From Candidatus Faecalibacterium faecipullorum (GTDB lineage Bacteria; Bacillota; Clostridia; Oscillospirales; Ruminococcaceae), in NCBI GenBank assembly GCA_019118985.1, contig DWXX01000078.1, forward strand, positions 1 through 24,584: DNA of 24,584 nucleotides, read 5' to 3'. The translations under genes were made by a program, and so were the position numbers. Under the pieces are notes generated by a model. It was not told where the DNA came from and did not search any database. It saw nothing but the letters and a program-made list of their open reading frames with translations. Below are positions 1-7,707 of the stretch, in pieces. The number at the start of each line of letters is the position of its first letter. Position 1 is the first letter of the stretch.

Positions 1-1380
1 GGCGGGGTTCTTGAGCAGCAGCACCGACCGGTTGATCCGGCACTGCATCAGGTAGCTGTTGAAAAAGTTGCCGGTCTCCTCCTTGAACAGGTGGCCGAGG
101 TAGGCGGGGTTGACCCCGCTCTTGGAGCTGAACTCCTTGATCGAGCCGCCGTCCCCGGTGCGGACGCTGTCGTGGATGTAGCGGATGGCAAGCCGCACGA
201 TGGGGCTGAGGGCGTCGAGCTTGGTCTCAAAGTCGGCGCGCATCCAGTCGAGGGCGCCGGCCAGCAGGTGGACGGCCTCCTCGCCGGCGGCGGTCTGCAC
301 CCGGGGGGCGAAGCGGGCCTGCAGCTGCTCCTGCGGGGGCGTGCTGTCGGGGAACTCCCCCATCCACATCCGCAGGTAGGCGTAGATCAGGTGGTGCAGG
401 CAGTCGGCGGCGTCCTTGTAGGGGACAGACCAGTACAGCTGCGCGGCGATGGCGTGGCTGTCCTTGGCCTGGGCGGCGCCGTAGCAGAAGGCGCGCAGCT
501 CTTCGATCAGGCTGTCGGCGTCCATCGAGCGGGTGTCGGTCTGCATGCTGAGGACGACGTCGGGCTGGGCCGGGTCGGCCAGCTCGGCCACGTCGCAGAC
601 CAGGGAATAGCTCAGGTGCAGCGCCTGCGGGTCGGTGACCACGCTGCCCACCGCCGCCAGGACCTGGCTTTCGGCGTTTTGCTGCCGGGCGAGGATGCGC
701 AGCTGCTCTTCCAGCTCCATCCGGTCGAGGCTGCGGCCGCCCAGGATGAGGACGAACATCCCCTTGTCGTTCCAGCAGTGGTAGACCTCGTACCGGCGGG
801 CCAGCTGCTCGAGGCAGGCCGAGCGGAACAGCGCGCTGGTACACGCGGCGCTGCGCTTGAGGATGCCCACTGCGCAGTACTGCGGCAGAAAGAGGTTGAA
901 CCCCAGCACCCCGGCCCGCTCGCTGAGCTCTTCGCCCGAGATGGCGCCGTTCAGCCAGCGGGAGAGGATGTTCTGGTACAGCAGGTCCTCGCCGTTGCTG
1001 CGGTGGCGGTAGAGGTTGGCCATGGCGTTCTGGACGGTGCTCTCCAGCTCTTCCTTCTGCACCGGCTTGAGCAGGTAGTTCTCCACCCCCAGGCGGATGG
1101 CCTCTTTGGCGTAGTCGAACTCGCTGTAGGCGGTCAGCAGGATGCAGCGGGTCTCGGGGTAGAGCTGCCGCACCCGGCGGATCAGCTCGAGGCCCCCCAT
1201 CCGGGGCATCTTGATGTCGGTGATCAGCAGATGGAAGGGCGCGCGCTCCATCACTTCCAGCGCCTGCGCCCCGTCCGATGCGGTCACCGGCTCCTCCACC
1301 CCGAGGGCCAGCCAGTCGATGCTGGTCTTGAGCACCTTGAGCACGCTCTCTTCGTCGTCCACGAGCAATACCCGATACAT
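1..1380 (-). CDS. YesN-type AraC-family response regulator (3' end cut by window edge)
   Basis: This minus-strand frame is open from an ATG at 1380 to base 1, giving 460 codons without a stop. The N-terminus is a receiver domain: acidic pair in LLVDDEE (D8, D9), phospho-acceptor D55 in LITDIKMP, T83 in LLTAYSE and K105 in YLLKPVQK. A long middle region follows. The C-terminus begins an AraC helix-turn-helix (SIKEFSSKSGVNPAYLGHLF) whose second half lies beyond the edge. By family, such proteins are two-component regulators of glycan uptake, paired with a YesM-type sensor kinase, which is not seen here. GGGGAGG precedes the start at 1380. A second in-frame ATG six bases upstream lies too close to that site. 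The gene is divergent from the GH105 gene, which it may control (inference). Confidence 0.93.
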   Translation of the reverse strand, partial: MYRVLLVDDEESVLKVLKTSIDWLALGVEEPVTASDGAQALEVMERAPFHLLITDIKMPRMGGLELIRRVRQLYPETRCILLTAYSEFDYAKEAIRLGVENYLLKPVQKEELESTVQNAMANLYRHRSNGEDLLYQNILSRWLNGAISGEELSERAGVLGFNLFLPQYCAVGILKRSAACTSALFRSACLEQLARRYEVYHCWNDKGMFVLILGGRSLDRMELEEQLRILARQQNAESQVLAAVGSVVTDPQALHLSYSLVCDVAELADPAQPDVVLSMQTDTRSMDADSLIEELRAFCYGAAQAKDSHAIAAQLYWSVPYKDAADCLHHLIYAYLRMWMGEFPDSTPPQEQLQARFAPRVQTAAGEEAVHLLAGALDWMRADFETKLDALSPIVRLAIRYIHDSVRTGDGGSIKEFSSKSGVNPAYLGHLFKEETGNFFNSYLMQCRINRSVLLLKNPA

Positions 1381-1405
1381 AAACATCCTCCCCTACAGCC
1401 GCGAG

Positions 1406-1434
1406 GGTATCTATACTGACACAGCTATAGTACC
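1406..1434. promoter_or_regulatory. Inverted repeat between the response regulator and GH105 genes
   Basis: GGTATCTATA (1406-1415) and TATAGTACC (1426-1434) form an inverted repeat with one bulged base and a 10-base spacer. It lies just upstream of the response-regulator start, in the 214-base divergent region. It could be an operator for this gene pair; that is inference only. Confidence 0.3.
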
Positions 1435-1518
1435 ATATCCGGCGGTTAGGATACAAGCGCCGGGGCCCCGCTCTATGGCGGAAACCATAAATTTTGATAC
1501 TTTGTGCAAAGATTTATA

Positions 1519-1548
1519 TATACAATGCCCGCCCCGGGCCGCTATAAT
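1519..1548 (+). promoter_or_regulatory. Probable promoter of the GH105 gene
   Basis: A perfect TATAAT at 1543-1548 lies 18 bases after a weak -35 match, TATACA (1519-1524). A small palindrome, CTTTG-TG-CAAAG (1500-1511), sits just upstream of the weak -35. That fits a promoter that needs an activator such as the neighbouring AraC-type regulator. Confidence 0.5.
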
Positions 1549-1594
1549 GGGGGCACAAGCCATCCACCACGACCACAAAGGAGCTGTACACGCC

Positions 1595-2680
1595 ATGAGG
1601 ACCCCTGTAGACTACGCCCGCGCCGCCTGCGACACCATGATGCGGCGCTTTGCCGCCGCCGACCTGCCCCCCAAAGGGCACTTCCACTACCACCAGGGGG
1701 TGTTCCTCTCGGGTGTGCTCAAGACCTGGAAGCTGACCGGCGACGCCCGCTATTTCCAGTACGCCAAGGACTGGCTGGACGCGGTGATCGATGCCGACGG
1801 CCGCATCCTCCGCTACGACCACGCCGACCTGGACGACATCCAGCCCGGCATCCTGCTCTACCCGGTGCTGGACGCCACCGGCGAAGCCCGGTATGAAAAG
1901 GCCATCCAGTCAGTCTATGCCCAGGTGCCGGACGTGCCGCTGTGCAAGTGCGGGGGCTTTTACCACAAGGTGCGGCTGACCGGCCAGATGTGGCTGGACG
2001 GGCTGTACATGGTAGGGCCCTTCCTGGCGGAGTACGGCCGCCGGTACGACCGGGCCGACCTGCGCCAGACTGTCATCAACCATGTGCTGCTGATGCGCGA
2101 GCACACCCGGGATGAAAAGACCGGCCTGTGGTTCCACGCCTGGGACGAGACCCATACCGCCGACTGGTGCGACCCCGCCACCGGCCTTGCGCCCGAGTTC
2201 TGGGGGCGGTCGCTGGGGTGGGTGCCGGTGGCCGTCCTGGACGACCTCGAGCAGCTGAGCTGCACCGACGAGGGCTACGACAAGCTGAAGGCCATCGTGC
2301 CCGAACTGCTGGAGGCCATCTGCCGCTACCAGGGCCCCGACGGCCGGTGGTACCAGGTGGTCAACAAGCCCGACGACCCGGCCAACTGGCCCGAGAATTC
2401 CTGCACCTGCCTGTTTGCGGCGGCGCTGGCGCGGGCGGTCTGCCTGGGGCTTCTGCCCAAAGAGTACGCCGCCAAGGCCCACGCGGCCTACGACGGGGTG
2501 GTCCGCACCCTCACATGGGAGGGCGGCGACCTGCAGATCGGCGGTGTCTGCGTCGGCACCGGCGTGGGCAGCTATGAGTTCTACTGCGGCCGCCCCTGCT
2601 CGGTCAACGACCTGCACGGCGTGGGCGCCTTCCTGCTGATGTGCACCGCCATGCAGCAGCTGGAGGACGCCGGGCTGTAA
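1595..2680 (+). CDS. GH105 unsaturated (rhamno)galacturonyl/glucuronyl hydrolase, YteR/YesR type
   Basis: The 361-residue protein has the (alpha/alpha)6-barrel signature of GH105/GH88. The key segment is TGQMWLDGLYMVGPF with likely catalytic acid D135, followed by WFHAWDET and EFWGRSLGWVPVA. Family members remove a 4,5-unsaturated uronic acid from the non-reducing end of oligosaccharides made by polysaccharide lyases. There is no signal peptide, so it works in the cytoplasm on imported oligosaccharides, which fits the adjacent ABC transporter. AAAGGAG (1577-1583) supports the start at 1595. The frame is open upstream, and an in-frame ATG at 1547 overlaps the -10 box and is rejected. The exact uronyl linkage cannot be told from sequence. 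Confidence 0.88.
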   Translation: MRTPVDYARAACDTMMRRFAAADLPPKGHFHYHQGVFLSGVLKTWKLTGDARYFQYAKDWLDAVIDADGRILRYDHADLDDIQPGILLYPVLDATGEARYEKAIQSVYAQVPDVPLCKCGGFYHKVRLTGQMWLDGLYMVGPFLAEYGRRYDRADLRQTVINHVLLMREHTRDEKTGLWFHAWDETHTADWCDPATGLAPEFWGRSLGWVPVAVLDDLEQLSCTDEGYDKLKAIVPELLEAICRYQGPDGRWYQVVNKPDDPANWPENSCTCLFAAALARAVCLGLLPKEYAAKAHAAYDGVVRTLTWEGGDLQIGGVCVGTGVGSYEFYCGRPCSVNDLHGVGAFLLMCTAMQQLEDAGL

Positions 2681-2720
2681 ACCGCGTTTGTTCTTTTCTC
2701 TGTTTCTTTTTTCTCCTTCT

Positions 2721-2758
2721 CCCCGCAGGGTATTCGCTGTGCCCTGCGGGGCTTTTTT
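2721..2758 (+). terminator. Intrinsic terminator after the GH105 gene
   Basis: A perfect 10-bp stem, CCCCGCAGGG (2721-2730) with CCCTGCGGGG (2742-2751), has an 11-base loop and is followed by C and six T residues. Confidence 0.9.
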
Positions 2759-2782
2759 GCGTGCGGCGCAGGGGAGGATGAA

Positions 2783-2818
2783 AAGCCGAAAGCCCGGCAG
2801 CGTGGCGGCTGCCGGGCT
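2783..2818 (-). terminator. Terminator of the eight-gene minus-strand operon
   Basis: An 11-bp perfect stem, AGCCCGGCAGC (2791-2801) with GCTGCCGGGCT (2808-2818), has a 6-base loop. On the minus strand it is followed by a short broken T tract (TTCGGCTTTT). It lies 100 bases beyond the last gene of the operon, so the two convergent transcripts each have their own hairpin. Confidence 0.7.
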
Positions 2819-2918
2819 CTCGTTCCGGCGGGTGAGGGGCCGCCGGCGCATGGAGGCATGAGAAGAAGAAGGAGAATGACAAAAGGGGAGAGCTCAAAAG
2901 GGGGCCAAAGCCGCGCCG

Positions 2919-4088
2919 TCAGCGCAGGCAGAAGTGGACGCCGTCGTCCTCCGAGCCCTTGCAGAGCTTTGCGCCGCGGACCCACGCCTCGTCGACGCAC
3001 AGGTACTTGATGCGGGTGCGGCGGCCCCATGCGTAGGCTGCGTGCAGATGGCCGTCGGCGCTCTGCATCAGGATGGGGTACTCATAGCGGCCGTTGTTGA
3101 CGTCGTTCCAGGGGCCGATGAAGCCCTCGCCGTGCTCGACGATGCGGCGCCAGGGCCAGGTGCGGCCGCCGTCCTCCGAGATGGCGATGGCCACCGGGCA
3201 GCGCTGGTCGGGCCAGAGGGTCTCGCCGGGCTTGTCGCAGAAGGCCACGTCGTTGTAGATGATGGCCAGGGCCCCGCTGTGCAGCTTGATGGCCGAGATG
3301 CTGGCGTTGTTGTTGCGCAGGCCGGTGGGCTCGGGGATGGACCAGGTCTCGCCCTCGTCGAAGGACTCGGCGCGGTAGATGTGGTCGGCAAAGCGGCTGC
3401 GCAGCAGGCAGACCAGGTGCCCGGGGGACAGCTCCAAAATGTTGCCGTGCACCCGGCCGGCGCTGGCGGGGATCTCCACCATCCGCCAGGTGGCGCCGTG
3501 GTCGTCCGAGATCTGCACGATGCTGCGGTCGCTGCCGTTGCGGGTGTTGTCCATCGAGCACAGGAAGCCCGAGAACACCCACCGCCCGCTGGACAGCACC
3601 TGGATCTTCTGGCGGCAGAACGAGCCCGGCCGGTCAAAGACCGTCTCGGTGGCGTCCCAGCTGCGGCCGCCGTCGTGGGAGATCTTGCGCCGGATCTCGG
3701 CGGTGCCCTGCATGCTGACCCCCTTGGGCAGGTCGGGGGGCGGGGTCTTTTGGGCGGTGTACATCAGCCAGACGTCGCCGTTGTCGGGGTTGAGGAAGAG
3801 GGAGGGGTTCTGCTCGCTGCGGGTGGGGTCGTCCGAGACGATGACCGGCTCTTCCCACTCGGCGGCGCCGGCGGGCAGGCGGGAGACGGCGATGCTCACG
3901 TCGGCGTTGCCCTCCCACGAGCCGGCAAACCAGCAGCACAGCAGGTCGCCGCCGGGCAGTTCGAGCAGGTCGGGGGCGTGGCAGCTCTTCCAGGGGTTGG
4001 GCAGCAGGGACTCCACCATGCCGAGGGCGCCGTCGCGGTAGAGGCGGCCGTCGTCCGGCAGGGCGGGCAGGTCAATGATCTTGCGCAT
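2919..4088 (-). CDS. Cytoplasmic sialidase-superfamily beta-propeller protein (Asp-box/BNR repeats)
   Basis: The 389-residue protein has four clear Asp boxes: SHDGGRSW (137-144), SDDHGATW (194-201), SFDEGETW (242-249) and SEDGGRTW (304-311). They mark a six-bladed propeller of the BNR_2 sialidase-like superfamily. Conserved stretches include HAPDLLELPGGDLLCCWFAG near residue 37 and RSEQNPSLF near 90. The FRIP-type arginine motif of true GH33 sialidases is not visible where expected, and there is no signal peptide. Sialic acid release is therefore doubtful; an intracellular glycosidase or lyase acting on imported oligosaccharide is more likely. It is the last gene of the operon, 20 bases after the permease, with its own AAAGGAG. 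No sialic-acid genes (nanE, nanK) are nearby, though a DapA/NanA-superfamily protein is in the same operon. Confidence 0.8.
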   Translation of the reverse strand: MRKIIDLPALPDDGRLYRDGALGMVESLLPNPWKSCHAPDLLELPGGDLLCCWFAGSWEGNADVSIAVSRLPAGAAEWEEPVIVSDDPTRSEQNPSLFLNPDNGDVWLMYTAQKTPPPDLPKGVSMQGTAEIRRKISHDGGRSWDATETVFDRPGSFCRQKIQVLSSGRWVFSGFLCSMDNTRNGSDRSIVQISDDHGATWRMVEIPASAGRVHGNILELSPGHLVCLLRSRFADHIYRAESFDEGETWSIPEPTGLRNNNASISAIKLHSGALAIIYNDVAFCDKPGETLWPDQRCPVAIAISEDGGRTWPWRRIVEHGEGFIGPWNDVNNGRYEYPILMQSADGHLHAAYAWGRRTRIKYLCVDEAWVRGAKLCKGSEDDGVHFCLR

Positions 4089-4108
4089 GGGTTGCTCCTT
4101 TCTTGGTA

Positions 4109-5008
4109 TCAGCCCTTGACCGAGCCGATGAGGATGCCCTTCTTGAAGTATTTCTGGACGAAGGGGTAGACGCAGATGATGGGCAGCATGGCGATGAAGA
4201 TGGCGGCGGCCTTCAGGTTCTGCTGGTTGAGGGTGATGCCGTCGATCACCACGTTGCGGAAGGTGGTGCCGGCCGACCCGTCGGTGATGACCACGCTCTT
4301 GATGACCTGCTGGATGGTCTGCAGCGCGTCGTTGCGCAGGTAGATCTGGGGCAGCAGGTACTGGTTCCAGATGGACACGGCGTAGAAGGTGCCCACCGTC
4401 GCCAGAATGGTGGAGGACAGCGGCAGGTAGATGCGGCCGACGATCTGCAGGTCGTTGGCGCCGTCGATCAGGGCGGCCTCCTCCAGCTCCTTGGGGATGC
4501 CCTCGAGGAAGGTCTTGGTGATGATCAGGAACTGGGTGTTGATGGCGCCGGGGACGATCATGACCAGGGGGTTGTCCACAAAGCCGAACTTGCTGTAGAT
4601 GATGTACTGGGGGATGATGCCCGCGTCGAACACCCAGGTGATGATAAACAGGCTCATCAGCCAGTACCGGTGCTTGAACCGCGGCCGGCTGAGGACATAG
4701 GCGGTGACATAGGTGCAGAACATCGACACCGCCGTGCCGGCGATGGTGTAGATGAAGGAGTTGCGCATGCCGGCAAAGACGTTGAACCGCGGGGTGGACA
4801 GGATGTAGGAGAAGGCCTTGAGGTTGAACTCTTTGGGGAAGAAGGTCATCTCGTTGCGGGCCAGGTAGGTGCCGTTGGTGGTGGCCACAAAGAAGATGTA
4901 GAGGAACGGGTAGACGCAGGCGATGGCCACCAGCAGCAGGATGGCGTCGTTGATCCAGTCAAAGGCGGTCGCGCGCTTCCTGCCGTGGGCGAAGAGGGCT
5001 TTTTTCAT
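4109..5008 (-). CDS. Carbohydrate ABC transporter permease, LplC/YtcP type
   Basis: The 299-residue membrane protein has about six hydrophobic segments, starting with an N-terminal helix (AILLLVAIACVYPFLYIFFV). It carries the EAA coupling loop for the ATPase, LEEAALIDGANDLQIVGRIY, and ends in the typical short tail KGILIGSVKG. It is one half of the membrane channel for an oligosaccharide importer, with the permease gene 18 bases upstream. AAAGGAGG precedes the start. As is common for this subfamily no ATPase gene lies in the operon; a shared MsmX-like ATPase elsewhere is the usual partner (family knowledge). Confidence 0.93.
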   Translation of the reverse strand: MKKALFAHGRKRATAFDWINDAILLLVAIACVYPFLYIFFVATTNGTYLARNEMTFFPKEFNLKAFSYILSTPRFNVFAGMRNSFIYTIAGTAVSMFCTYVTAYVLSRPRFKHRYWLMSLFIITWVFDAGIIPQYIIYSKFGFVDNPLVMIVPGAINTQFLIITKTFLEGIPKELEEAALIDGANDLQIVGRIYLPLSSTILATVGTFYAVSIWNQYLLPQIYLRNDALQTIQQVIKSVVITDGSAGTTFRNVVIDGITLNQQNLKAAAIFIAMLPIICVYPFVQKYFKKGILIGSVKG

Positions 5009-5026
5009 GGTAGTCTGCCTCCTTTG

Positions 5027-5992
5027 TCAGAAGAAACGGGAGTCCGCAACCTTGTCCGCGATCTTGTTGACCGCCATGACCAGGATGAAGGCGATGATGG
5101 ACTTGACCAGGTTGACGGCGGTGCCGTAGCTGTAATCGGGGAAGCCGGTGGACTGGAAGGCGATGCGGTAGACGTAGGTCTGCAGGACGTCGGCCGTCTC
5201 ATAGGTGCCGGTGTTGTACATCAGCAGGATGCGGTCCAGGTTGACGGTGAAGATGTTGCCCACGCTGATGATCAGCATGGTGATGATGGAGGGCATCAGG
5301 CAGGGCAGGGTGACGCGCCAGATCTTGGTCCAGCGGGTGGCGCCGTCGATCTCGGCCGCCTCGTACAGGGTGGGGTCGATGTTCATCATGGCGGCGATGT
5401 AGATGATGGCCGAGTAGCCGAAGGTCTGCCAGATCTCCAGCAGGACGTACAGCGGGCGGAACCAGCCCGCCTGCGCCATGAAGTTGACCGGCTCGCCGCC
5501 CAGGCGGACGATGATGGCGTTGACCAGGCCCGAGCTGGGGGACAGCAGGGTGTACAGGATACTGACCATGACCGCCGCCGAGATGAAGTAGGGCAGAAAG
5601 CTCAGCGACTGCACCGTGCTGCGGATCCACTTGACCTTGATCTCGTTGAGGAACAGCGCGAAGATGATGGGGATGGGGAAGACCACCACCACCGACAAAA
5701 AGGCCAGGATGATGGTATTGCCGGTGATCTTCCAGATATAGGGGTCGTTGAAGATGCGGATGAACTGGTCGAAGCCGACAAACTTGCTGCCAAAGACGCC
5801 CAGCGCGGGGGAGTAATCCTCAAAGGCGATGGCCATGGCCCCCACCGGGCCGATCTTGAACAGGACCAGCAGCAGAAAGCCGGGCACCATCAGCAGGTAG
5901 AGCAGGTAGTTGTTGCGCAGGTCCTTTTTGATGCGGGCAGCCAGCGGCTCTTTGGGCAGCAGGGCCTTGGACGCGGCTTGTTTTTTGGACAT
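5027..5992 (-). CDS. Carbohydrate ABC transporter permease, LplB/YteP type
   Basis: The 321-residue protein has about six membrane segments. The first is LLYLLMVPGFLLLVLFKIGP, the opening helix typical of LplB/YteP proteins. The EAA loop reads LYEAAEIDGATRWTKIWRVT. The C-terminal KIADKVADSRFF is also typical of the family. It pairs with the next permease to form the import channel. Its start is preceded by AAAGGAG. It lies 92 bases downstream of the solute-binding protein gene, the longest gap inside the operon, which holds a strong GC hairpin. Confidence 0.93.
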   Translation of the reverse strand: MSKKQAASKALLPKEPLAARIKKDLRNNYLLYLLMVPGFLLLVLFKIGPVGAMAIAFEDYSPALGVFGSKFVGFDQFIRIFNDPYIWKITGNTIILAFLSVVVVFPIPIIFALFLNEIKVKWIRSTVQSLSFLPYFISAAVMVSILYTLLSPSSGLVNAIIVRLGGEPVNFMAQAGWFRPLYVLLEIWQTFGYSAIIYIAAMMNIDPTLYEAAEIDGATRWTKIWRVTLPCLMPSIITMLIISVGNIFTVNLDRILLMYNTGTYETADVLQTYVYRIAFQSTGFPDYSYGTAVNLVKSIIAFILVMAVNKIADKVADSRFF

Positions 5993-6022
5993 ACCGGCAG
6001 CTCCTTTCTGTGATACAATCAG

Positions 6023-6049
6023 GCGGGGAGGGAGGGGCCCCCTCCCCGC
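6023..6049 (-). promoter_or_regulatory. GC-rich intercistronic hairpin between binding-protein and permease genes
   Basis: GCGGGGAGGG (6023-6032) pairs perfectly with CCCTCCCCGC (6040-6049) over 10 bp with a 7-base loop. No T tract follows on the minus strand, so full termination is unlikely. In binding-protein operons such hairpins often protect the upstream message or cause partial read-through, giving more binding protein than permease (inference). Confidence 0.55.
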
Positions 6050-6084
6050 GGGTCGATGTGCCGTGTGGAAAAGCGTTCGGCCGC

Positions 6085-7674
6085 TTATCCGCCGTAGGTA
6101 GCCTTAAAGGCGGCCAGCTGGATCTCCTCGATGCGGGCGAGGCCCAGAGCGTCCATCTCGGCGATGTAGGCGTTCCACTCGTCCTGGTTGAAGGGACGGC
6201 TGCCGTTGATGAACTGGCAGAGGGTGGACATCTGGGAGTCAAAGACGCTGGCGATCAGGTTGGACAGCTCGCGGGACTCCTCGTCGGTGAACTTGAGGGT
6301 GTAGGAGGGGTTCATGTTCTCGTCGATGAAGATGCGGGTGGCAGCCTCGGCGATGAGGGGGGCGTTCCACTTGTAGAAGGCCTCGTTGTCCACCGGCTTG
6401 CAGACGGTGAAGCGGTCGCTGAGGAAGCTCCAGCGCTTTTCGCCCACGGGGGTGGCCTCTTCGGTCTGGTAGTCGACGATGAACTGCTTGGAGCCGTCCT
6501 CGGCCACCTCAAAGCTCTCGCCCTCGACGCCGTAGTTGGCCAGCTCGATGCCCTCTTCGGTGTAGAAGTAGTCGATGAAGGTGAGGATGGTCTTGATCTT
6601 CTCCTCGCTGCACTTGGCGTTGACGGCGGTGACGCACTCGTCCAGGTACTTGGTGCTGGTCAGGTTCTTCATGGTGACGCCGTTTTCGTCCTTCAGGTAG
6701 TCCAGCACGCCCATCTGGTAGTCGGGGTCGTTGTCGGGGCCGCCGTTCTCCATGAACCACTCGGCGCGGTTGTAGTAGTCGAAGAAGACGCTGCTGTTGC
6801 CGTTGAGCATCGAGGCTTCCCAGTCGGCCTCGGCGAAGGTGCCGGCCACCCACTCGGGGTTGATCAGCCCTTCGTCATACCACAGCTTCATGGTCTCGAT
6901 CATGGTGTAGGCGCCGTCGGCCCGGATGTCCACCGAGCCGTCCTTGTAGTGGCCCTGGTAGATGCCGTGGGACGCCTCGGCCGAGATGCTGCTGGGGCAC
7001 TTGAACCAGGCGGCGAAGCGGATGCAGCTCTCGCGGCCGCACAGGGGGTAGTAGTTGACGTTGTCCTTGCCGTAGAACTCTTTCAGGGTGCGCAGGGCGT
7101 TGGTGAAGTCGTCGATGGTGACGACCGCGGCGGGGTCGATACCGGCCTTCTCAAAGTGGTCGACCCGGTAGCCGATCAGGTCGGCGAAGATGGGGTTCTC
7201 CTTGACAAGGCCGTAGATGGCGCCGTCGGCGTTGGTGACGAGGTTCTTGTAGTCGGGGTTTGCGTCCATGTAAGCCTGCAGGTTGGGGGCGTACTCGGGG
7301 ATGTAGGGGGCCAGGTCGGCAAAGACGCCCTGGGGGCCGTAGACGTTGGTCTGGGCCAGGCGGGTCATGGCCGCGTCGGGCAGATCGCCGCTGATGACCC
7401 GCTGGTCCACCTCAGAGTAGAGGTCGTTCATATCCTCGGGGCCGGAGATGTACTCGACATGGATACCGGTGCGCTCTTCGGCCACGTCGTACCACTTCAG
7501 CTCCTTGAGCCAGTCGACGTAGGCTGAGCGCATGAACATGGTGTAGCTGTTGGACGCCTCGCCCGAGGCGGACGCCGCCGTGCTGGAGCCCGACCCGCCG
7601 CAGGCGCTGAGGGCTGCGGCCGCGGCAGCCGTGCCGGCCGCCATCAGAAAGGAACGACGAGAGATCTTTTTCAT
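6085..7674 (-). CDS. Extracellular oligosaccharide-binding lipoprotein, LplA/YtcQ type
   Basis: The 529-residue protein starts with a twin-arginine-like signal (SRRSFLMAAG) followed by a lipobox, LSAC, placing the lipidated cysteine at residue 25. A Gly/Ser/Ala-rich linker follows, then a large type 1 solute-binding domain. Segments such as DLPDAAMTRLAQTNVYGPQGVFADL and a long C-terminal lobe are typical of the 500-plus residue LplA/YtcQ group that serves LplB/LplC permeases. It captures the oligosaccharide outside the cell. The combination of RR and lipobox suggests Tat or Sec export; the Tat motif is imperfect enough that Sec cannot be excluded. The gene has its own AAGGAGG and lies 33 bases after the PdxA-family gene. 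Confidence 0.92.
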   Translation of the reverse strand: MKKISRRSFLMAAGTAAAAAALSACGGSGSSTAASASGEASNSYTMFMRSAYVDWLKELKWYDVAEERTGIHVEYISGPEDMNDLYSEVDQRVISGDLPDAAMTRLAQTNVYGPQGVFADLAPYIPEYAPNLQAYMDANPDYKNLVTNADGAIYGLVKENPIFADLIGYRVDHFEKAGIDPAAVVTIDDFTNALRTLKEFYGKDNVNYYPLCGRESCIRFAAWFKCPSSISAEASHGIYQGHYKDGSVDIRADGAYTMIETMKLWYDEGLINPEWVAGTFAEADWEASMLNGNSSVFFDYYNRAEWFMENGGPDNDPDYQMGVLDYLKDENGVTMKNLTSTKYLDECVTAVNAKCSEEKIKTILTFIDYFYTEEGIELANYGVEGESFEVAEDGSKQFIVDYQTEEATPVGEKRWSFLSDRFTVCKPVDNEAFYKWNAPLIAEAATRIFIDENMNPSYTLKFTDEESRELSNLIASVFDSQMSTLCQFINGSRPFNQDEWNAYIAEMDALGLARIEEIQLAAFKATYGG

Positions 7675-7707
7675 AACAGTAGTCCTCCTTGCTTTGTGTG
7701 GTGTGGA

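Noticed and set aside
91..1419. Long plus-strand open frame opposite the response regulator
   Set aside because: It is a shadow of the GC-rich minus-strand gene; it has no ribosome site and no recognisable domain, while the minus frame gives a full receiver and AraC domain.
4103..6013. 636-codon plus-strand open frame opposite both permeases
   Set aside because: It is Asp/Val/Gly-rich shadow text produced by high-GC codons on the other strand; the minus-strand permeases are clear.
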